NCBI GenBank assembly: GCA_013112575.1
Contig: JABFGG010000001.1
Location: 62,001 to 126,000, forward strand
Direction of reading: 5' to 3'
From: Chloroflexota bacterium
GTDB taxonomy: Bacteria > Chloroflexota > Anaerolineae > Anaerolineales > UBA11579
DNA: 64,000 bases
A program made the translations under genes and the position numbers. This document shows positions 59,286-64,000 of the stretch, in pieces (the stretch's first letter is position 1; each line of letters starts with the position of its first letter). A model generated the notes under the pieces. That model was not told the DNA's origin, made no database searches, and saw only the letters and a program-made list of their open reading frames with translations.

Positions 59286-60847
59286 TGGCGACTGCCAAAC
59301 AGGGCCTCAAAGGTGTCTTGGGCGCGTTGCCCTTCACTGCCGAACTGGACTGGTATCTGCGCCGTAGGGGTGCAGCCACGCGTGGCTTCAGCCTTGATAA
59401 GCTGGAACCAGTACTGACCGACTGGCAGGTACAGGCCGCGGCATCCCCTTACAAAGACCGTGATGGCAAACGCGTGCTGCTTTACGGTACACAGCGCTAC
59501 TGGATCGAATATGCTTCGCTGCTAGGACTGGCACTGGCTGGTTTGGGACATGAGGTAACACTGGCCTATTCCCCCTTCGCCGACTGGCGTGTGCCGATCA
59601 GCGATTTTGACCTGCGCCAGCACAACCTGTACGCCAAAAACGTCTTGAAGCAGGCCGAGCCTATGCTGGACACCCTGTCTTTCCTGGATGCCCCCGAGGC
59701 CAAAAGCCTGCCCGCAGAGCTGGCCGAACAGATCGCCAACCTCTCAATTCGTGACGCTCAATACACTTTGCAAGTCGAGGACATCCCCCTCGATAATGAA
59801 CTCTACCAGCTACGCCTGGAACGCAACACCGCTGCCGCACAGGCTGCCCTGTACTGGTTGAATGTCAACCAGCCTGATGTCGTGATCGTGCCTAACGGCC
59901 TTATCCTGGAGTTAGGCGCCGTTTACCTGACGGCCCAGCACCTCAACATCCCCACCGTCTCTTATGAGTTCGGCGAACAGCGCGGGCGCATCTGGCTCTC
60001 GCAGGATGCCCCTGTGATGATCCAGGAAACAGACACAATGTGGGCGGCCCGCAAAGACCAGCCCTTTGGTGAAGCCGAGCTGGATAAGATCAAAGAGCTC
60101 TACGCTGCCCGCTCCGGGGCCAGCCTGTACCAGCACTTTTACCGCTACTGGCAGAACCTGCCATCGGAGGGTAGCGAGCAGGTGCGTGCTAAGTTGGGCC
60201 TGGACGAACGCCCCATCGTGCTGCTGGCCGCCAACGTCATCGGCGACAGTCTCACCCTGGGTCGTCAGGTCTTCACAGATAGCATGACCGAGTGGCTGGT
60301 CAAAACGCTTGAATACTTCGCAGGCAAACCCGAAGCCCAGTTCATCCTACGCACTCACCCCGGCGAGAAGAACCTGCCCGGCCCCTCCGTGATGGACATC
60401 GTTGAGCGCGTCTTGCCGGAACTCCCAGAGCACATGCGCGCCATTGGCCCGGAAGAAGAGGTCAACACCTACGACATTGTCTCGATTGCCGACCTGGGGT
60501 TGGCCTACACTACTACCGTGGGCATGGAAATGGCGATGAGCGGGGTGCCCGTGATCGTGCTAGGCCGCACACATTACCGTAACAAAGGCTTCACGCTTGA
60601 CCCCGCTTCCTGGGACGAGTATTTCCAGATGCTGATAGACACCCTTGCTACTCCTACTAAATTGAGCGAGGAACAGGTCAACACGGCCTGGCATTACGCT
60701 TACCGTTTCTTCTTCGATTATCCGCATCCGTTCCCCTGGCACCTCATTCACTTCTGGGATAACGTTGAGGAATGGCCTTTGAACAAGGTGCTTACCGGGG
60801 AAGGCCTGGCCGCATACCAACACACCTTTGACTATCTAACTAAATGA
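59285..60847 (+). CDS. Capsule-synthesis-like GT-B protein, unassigned
   Basis: 520 residues with a GT-B-type appearance: an N-terminal Rossmann-like half (RVLLYGTQRYWIEYASLLGLAL, then GHEVTLAYSPF) and a C-terminal half with 'RTHPGEKNLPGPSV' and the late SIADLGLAYTTTVGMEMAMSGVPVIV. The latter resembles CMP-KDO- or capsule-type transferases of family PF05159. No named activity. It overlaps Wzt by one base and the methyltransferase by 4 bp, so it is translated together with the exporter, suggesting chain finishing or linking. Confidence 0.75.
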   Translation: MATAKQGLKGVLGALPFTAELDWYLRRRGAATRGFSLDKLEPVLTDWQVQAAASPYKDRDGKRVLLYGTQRYWIEYASLLGLALAGLGHEVTLAYSPFADWRVPISDFDLRQHNLYAKNVLKQAEPMLDTLSFLDAPEAKSLPAELAEQIANLSIRDAQYTLQVEDIPLDNELYQLRLERNTAAAQAALYWLNVNQPDVVIVPNGLILELGAVYLTAQHLNIPTVSYEFGEQRGRIWLSQDAPVMIQETDTMWAARKDQPFGEAELDKIKELYAARSGASLYQHFYRYWQNLPSEGSEQVRAKLGLDERPIVLLAANVIGDSLTLGRQVFTDSMTEWLVKTLEYFAGKPEAQFILRTHPGEKNLPGPSVMDIVERVLPELPEHMRAIGPEEEVNTYDIVSIADLGLAYTTTVGMEMAMSGVPVIVLGRTHYRNKGFTLDPASWDEYFQMLIDTLATPTKLSEEQVNTAWHYAYRFFFDYPHPFPWHLIHFWDNVEEWPLNKVLTGEGLAAYQHTFDYLTK

Positions 60848-61671
60848 CCACTAACACCGACACCAAACGCCACGTACGCGAATTCTACGACCAGGTCGGC
60901 TGGCAGCAGGTCAGCGACGGCGTCTACCAGAACGCCCGCTACGAAGACCTGCGGCCTGTGGCACGTGACTACATACAAAGTTGCCACACACGCGTCTCTC
61001 GACACATCGCCCCCAAAGGGCGCTACTTGCTTGATGCCGGTTCCGGGCCTATCCAGTATCCCGCCTATCTGGAATATTCCAAAGGCTACGACAAGCGCGT
61101 GTGCGCCGACATTTCCATCCAGGCTTTGCGCGAAGCGCGCAAACGCATTGGTGAACATGGTTTTTTTGTGGTTGCTGACATCTCCCAATTACCTTTTAAG
61201 TCCGAAGCCTTTGACGGCGCGGTTTCATTACACACCATCCACCACCTACCCCCAGATGACCATATCCCAGCCTACCGTCAGGTACACCGCACATTGACCA
61301 ATGGCTCTTCAGCCGTGTTGGTCAATGGCTGGCACATGCCGCTCATCGGGCGCATCTTAGAAGCCCCTATCCGAGTGCGCAAATGGTTCCGGCAGATGCG
61401 CAAGCGCCGTCGCAAGGATAAAGGTGCGCGTGAAGGCACCTTTGTACGTAAATACAACGCCACCTGGCTGAAGAACGAATTGGGCCAATACATGCCTGTG
61501 GACATTCTAGTGTGGCGCAGCATCAGTGTGATGGTGTTGCGCACCTACGTGCATGCCCGCCTGGGTGGCCGCGCCTTGCTCAGAGTTCTCTATTCACTGG
61601 AGGAGCGTTTTCCGCGCTTCTTCGGCAAGTACGGGCAATATCCCATGGTGGTAATCCGCAAAGAAGAATGA
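60844..61671 (+). CDS. SAM-dependent methyltransferase (class I)
   Basis: 275 residues. The SAM motif I appears as LLDAGSGPIQYP and motif III/IV as GAVSLHTIHHLPP. The C-terminus is basic and contains hydrophobic patches. In Wzm/Wzt systems a methyltransferase may place the terminating group of a glycan that Wzt recognises; this is a possible role here, given its position directly behind the exporter. It overlaps the previous gene by 4 bp (ATGA). Confidence 0.87.
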   Translation: MTTNTDTKRHVREFYDQVGWQQVSDGVYQNARYEDLRPVARDYIQSCHTRVSRHIAPKGRYLLDAGSGPIQYPAYLEYSKGYDKRVCADISIQALREARKRIGEHGFFVVADISQLPFKSEAFDGAVSLHTIHHLPPDDHIPAYRQVHRTLTNGSSAVLVNGWHMPLIGRILEAPIRVRKWFRQMRKRRRKDKGAREGTFVRKYNATWLKNELGQYMPVDILVWRSISVMVLRTYVHARLGGRALLRVLYSLEERFPRFFGKYGQYPMVVIRKEE

Positions 61672-61699
61672 CGCTGCTCGGTAGCGTTTGGAGTAATTT

Positions 61700-62704
61700 A
61701 TGAATTGGAAAGATAAAACTATCCTCGTGACCGGCGGTACCGGCTCTTTTGGCAAGAAGTTCATCCAGATCCTTTTGGACGAATATCAGCCGGAGAAGGT
61801 CATTGTCTTTAGCCGCGATGAGCTAAAACAACACGAGATGCGTGTGGCAGGCTTCAATCAGGACAACCTGCGCTATTTCATTGGTGACGTGCGTGATGTT
61901 GAACGCTTGAAGCGCGCCATGTACGGCGTGGACATTGTGGTGCATGCCGCAGCCCTCAAGCAAGTCCCGGCCTGCGAATACAATCCTATGGAAGCCATCA
62001 ATACCAACATCCTTGGCAGCAGCAACGTCGTTGATGCCGCTTTAGATACCGGCGTCGAAAGGGTGCTGGCGCTCAGCACGGATAAGGCCGTCAACCCTGT
62101 TAATCTCTACGGCGCCACCAAGCTGGCCGCCGAGAAGCTCACCGTGCAAAGCAATGCTTATGCCGCAGGTAAAGACACGCGCTTCAGTTGCGTGCGCTAC
62201 GGCAATGTGGTCGGCAGCCGTGGTAGCGTGGTGCCTATCTTCCTCAAACAGCGCAGCAATGGCAAACTGACCATTACCGATGAACGTATGACCCGTTTCT
62301 GGCTCTCGCTGGAGCAGGGGGCACGTTTCGTTATCCGTTGCATCGAAGCCATGCGCGGGGGTGAGGTCTTTGTGCCCAAGATTCCCAGCACTACCATTGT
62401 TGATCTGGCTAAAGCCATTGCCCCTGACGCTGACATTGACGTCATCGGTATTCGCCCCGGTGAGAAGCTGCACGAGGTGCTGATATCCGAGGACGAGGCC
62501 CGTTCCACGGTTGAACTGGATGATATGTACGTGGTGCAGCCTGCCGAGGCTTTCTGGTTTGGCTACGAATGGCAACAGGAAGGCAAATCCCTGCCGGACG
62601 AATACCGCTATGCCAGCAACACCAATACACAATGGCTGGACATCGCCCAGATCCAAGAGATCGTGGCGCCCATCGCCGCAGAGATGGAGGGCGAAAAAGC
62701 CTGA
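61700..62704 (+). CDS. UDP-GlcNAc 4,6-dehydratase, PseB/inverting type
   Basis: 334 residues. ILVTGGTGSFGKKF at the N-terminus, AALKQVPACEYNPMEAI, and the signature STDKAVNPVNLYGATKLAAEK with Asp-Lys and Tyr-Lys are characteristic of PseB/CapD-type inverting dehydratases. It converts UDP-GlcNAc to a UDP-4-keto-6-deoxy sugar, the first step of pseudaminic acid or of 2,6-dideoxy-2-amino sugars. GGAG precedes the ATG. It overlaps the next gene by 1 bp (TGATG). Confidence 0.92.
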   Translation: MNWKDKTILVTGGTGSFGKKFIQILLDEYQPEKVIVFSRDELKQHEMRVAGFNQDNLRYFIGDVRDVERLKRAMYGVDIVVHAAALKQVPACEYNPMEAINTNILGSSNVVDAALDTGVERVLALSTDKAVNPVNLYGATKLAAEKLTVQSNAYAAGKDTRFSCVRYGNVVGSRGSVVPIFLKQRSNGKLTITDERMTRFWLSLEQGARFVIRCIEAMRGGEVFVPKIPSTTIVDLAKAIAPDADIDVIGIRPGEKLHEVLISEDEARSTVELDDMYVVQPAEAFWFGYEWQQEGKSLPDEYRYASNTNTQWLDIAQIQEIVAPIAAEMEGEKA

Positions 62705-63633
62705 TGCGCCTTCTCGTCACAGGAGCCAGCGGCTTGCTGGGCCTCAACCTGGCTTTAGAAGCCAGCCAGCACCACACCGTCTTTGGTGTGGTGCGCGAAA
62801 ACCCCATTAAACTGGATGCTTTTGAAGTCCTGCAAACTGATCTACTGGCCCCCAAAGCGGTTGAGGACATGCTCGAGCATATCCAGCCCGATGCCATCAT
62901 CCACTGCGCGGCCCTGGCGCACGTGGATGCTTGCGAAGATGACCCCACGGAGGCGCGGCGCATCAATGCAGAGCTCCCTGGCTTTTTAGCTGCAAAAACC
63001 GCGGAAGAGGCTATCCCCTTTGTACAAGTATCTACAGACGGAGTCTTTGATGGGCAGCGCGGCGACTATACAGAAGCGGATGAACCTAACCCTTTGAGTA
63101 TCTACGCCCGCACCAAGCTGGAAGGTGAGGGTTATGTATCCGAGTTCCACCCCGGCGCCATCATCGCGCGAGCCAACATGTTTGGCTGGAGCCCCAGCGG
63201 ACAGCGCAGCCTGGCGGAATTCTTCTATAACAACCTCTCGGCGAACAATCCCGTCAAGGGTTTTACCGATGTTTATTTCTGCCCCTTGCTGGTCAATGAT
63301 CTGGCCCAGATATTGTTAGCCATGCTGGACAAGAAACTCACCGGCCTGTACCACACCGTCAGCAGTGATTGCATCAGCAAGTACGATTTTGGCGTGGCCA
63401 TCGCCCGTCGTTTCGGTCTGGATGAAAGCCTGATCACCGCCATATCCGTAGACGATGCTGGCCTGAGCGCGGCCCGCTCCCCCAAGCTTACTCTGAGTAG
63501 TGAAAAGCTGGCGCGTGACCTCGGTCAGCCTATTCCGACAATCGAAGAAGGTATGGAGAGGTTCCATTCGTTGCACAAAGAAAACTATCCCCAGAAGCTG
63601 CAGGAGATGCGAGGCGTACCGAGTAAATCGTAA
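62704..63633 (+). CDS. RmlD-like sugar-nucleotide reductase
   Basis: 309 residues from the ATG at 62704; longer open frames upstream lie in the PseB-like gene. Extended SDR with RLLVTGASGLLGLNLAL, the RmlD pattern 'PDAIIHCAALAHVDACEDDP', VSTDGVFDG and YARTKLEGE with Tyr and Lys. In this context it may reduce the 4-keto group of the sugar made by the PseB-like enzyme; an alternative is dTDP-4-ketorhamnose reduction, but no rmlA, rmlB or rmlC gene is seen here. Confidence 0.88.
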   Translation: MRLLVTGASGLLGLNLALEASQHHTVFGVVRENPIKLDAFEVLQTDLLAPKAVEDMLEHIQPDAIIHCAALAHVDACEDDPTEARRINAELPGFLAAKTAEEAIPFVQVSTDGVFDGQRGDYTEADEPNPLSIYARTKLEGEGYVSEFHPGAIIARANMFGWSPSGQRSLAEFFYNNLSANNPVKGFTDVYFCPLLVNDLAQILLAMLDKKLTGLYHTVSSDCISKYDFGVAIARRFGLDESLITAISVDDAGLSAARSPKLTLSSEKLARDLGQPIPTIEEGMERFHSLHKENYPQKLQEMRGVPSKS

Positions 63634-63667
63634 TCGGCCTTAGGGTCATTACATAGAGGAGCTATTG

Positions 63668-64000
63668 ATGGAAATCACAATTGCCGACCAGAAAATCGGC
63701 CCTGACCACCCGACATACTTCATTGCCGACATCGCCGCCAACCACGATGGCGACCTTGACCGCGCCATTGACTTGATCCGCCTGGCCAAAGAAGCGGGTG
63801 CGGACGCTGCCAAATTCCAGAACTTCAGCGCCCCCAAGATCGTTTCTGATTATGGCTTCAAGGCCATGAACAGCCAGGTTTCCCACCAGGCAGAATGGAA
63901 GAAAACCGTCTTTGAGGTTTATAACGAGGCTTCCGTTTCTTTCGACTGGACACCTACTCTCAAAGATGCCTGTGATGAGTTTGACATCCATTACTTTTCC
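63668..64000 (+). CDS. N-acetylneuraminate/pseudaminate synthase NeuB/PseI family, cut by window end
   Basis: The first 111 codons of a gene that runs past the window. The start is the ATG at 63668, preceded by GAGGAG. The visible part matches the NeuB N-terminus: YFIADIAANHDGDLDRAIDL, AGADAAKFQNF and FDWTPTLKDACDEF with the TIM-barrel beginning. These enzymes condense a hexosamine-derived sugar with phosphoenolpyruvate to make a nonulosonic acid. Together with the PseB-like dehydratase it supports a pseudaminic- or legionaminic-type pathway. Confidence 0.9.
   Translation, partial: MEITIADQKIGPDHPTYFIADIAANHDGDLDRAIDLIRLAKEAGADAAKFQNFSAPKIVSDYGFKAMNSQVSHQAEWKKTVFEVYNEASVSFDWTPTLKDACDEFDIHYFS

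Noticed and set aside
62042..62656. Minus-strand open frame of 204 codons
   Set aside because: Antisense shadow of the PseB-like dehydratase gene.

Overview
The window looks like a chromosomal piece of a moderate-GC bacterium, most likely Chloroflexota, class Anaerolineae. This is inferred from gene content: a lipoprotein-type CUT1 binding protein, a PriA of unusual zinc composition, a peptidoglycan-binding Thr/Pro-rich lipoprotein, polysaccharide export without outer-membrane genes, and many genes whose -10 box sits only 6-10 nt before the start codon. No rRNA, tRNA, CRISPR array, phage or transposase gene was seen, so the taxonomic call rests on protein style only.

Region 1 (1-21.5 kb) is a carbohydrate-type metabolic locus. 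A GntR/UTRA regulator (2615) is divergent from a leftward MFS-cupin-SDR operon across an AT-rich palindrome that overlaps two good promoters. Downstream, nearly all in one direction, lie a CUT1 binding protein and two permeases (no matching ATPase), an SDR dehydrogenase, a BtpA/SgcQ-family protein, three tandem double-SIS proteins, a YjbQ-family protein and a PfkB-like kinase with Asn in place of the usual catalytic Asp. These are followed by an ABC exporter, an unknown membrane-anchored protein, two paralogous EamA transporters, two more membrane proteins and a Gfo/Idh/MocA dehydrogenase. The content suggests uptake and conversion of an unidentified sugar, amino sugar or polyol. I do not recognise the whole set as a described pathway, and it is the best candidate here for an undescribed system.

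Region 2 (21.5-34.4 kb) is accessory. It holds a leftward DinB / Gfo-Idh-MocA / cysteine-desulfurase-like set, a 769-residue PP2C-like plus TM plus propeller-like protein, and then an AT-richer series of small regulators and stress or detoxification genes: ArsR-SRPBCC-RibD_C, HxlR, a two-repeat ABM-like protein, DUF4256, a deoxyribosyltransferase-like protein, a DNA alkylation repair protein and a K+ channel. A decayed C-terminal copy of the DUF4256 gene lies 1.8 kb from the intact gene.

Region 3 (34.5-45 kb) is housekeeping: priA, a phosphoribosyltransferase, an SDR, an MscS channel, a GT2 enzyme fused to a Rossmann-like domain, a colicin-immunity-like orphan, a PG-binding lipoprotein, a thioesterase, and tsaE-tsaB-rimI followed by a family-4 uracil-DNA glycosylase.

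Region 4 (44.9-64 kb, continuing past the window) is a cell-surface polysaccharide cluster. It encodes a UDP-sugar dehydrogenase, an epimerase, a Wzx-type flippase, glycosyltransferases, GDP-L-fucose synthesis (gmd, fcl), a Wzm/Wzt ABC exporter with a C-terminal cargo-binding-like domain, a methyltransferase, and a PseB-like dehydratase, RmlD-like reductase and NeuB/PseI-like synthase that point to a nonulosonic (sialic-like) acid. A winged-helix regulator carrying an exact 48-bp tandem duplication sits in its middle.
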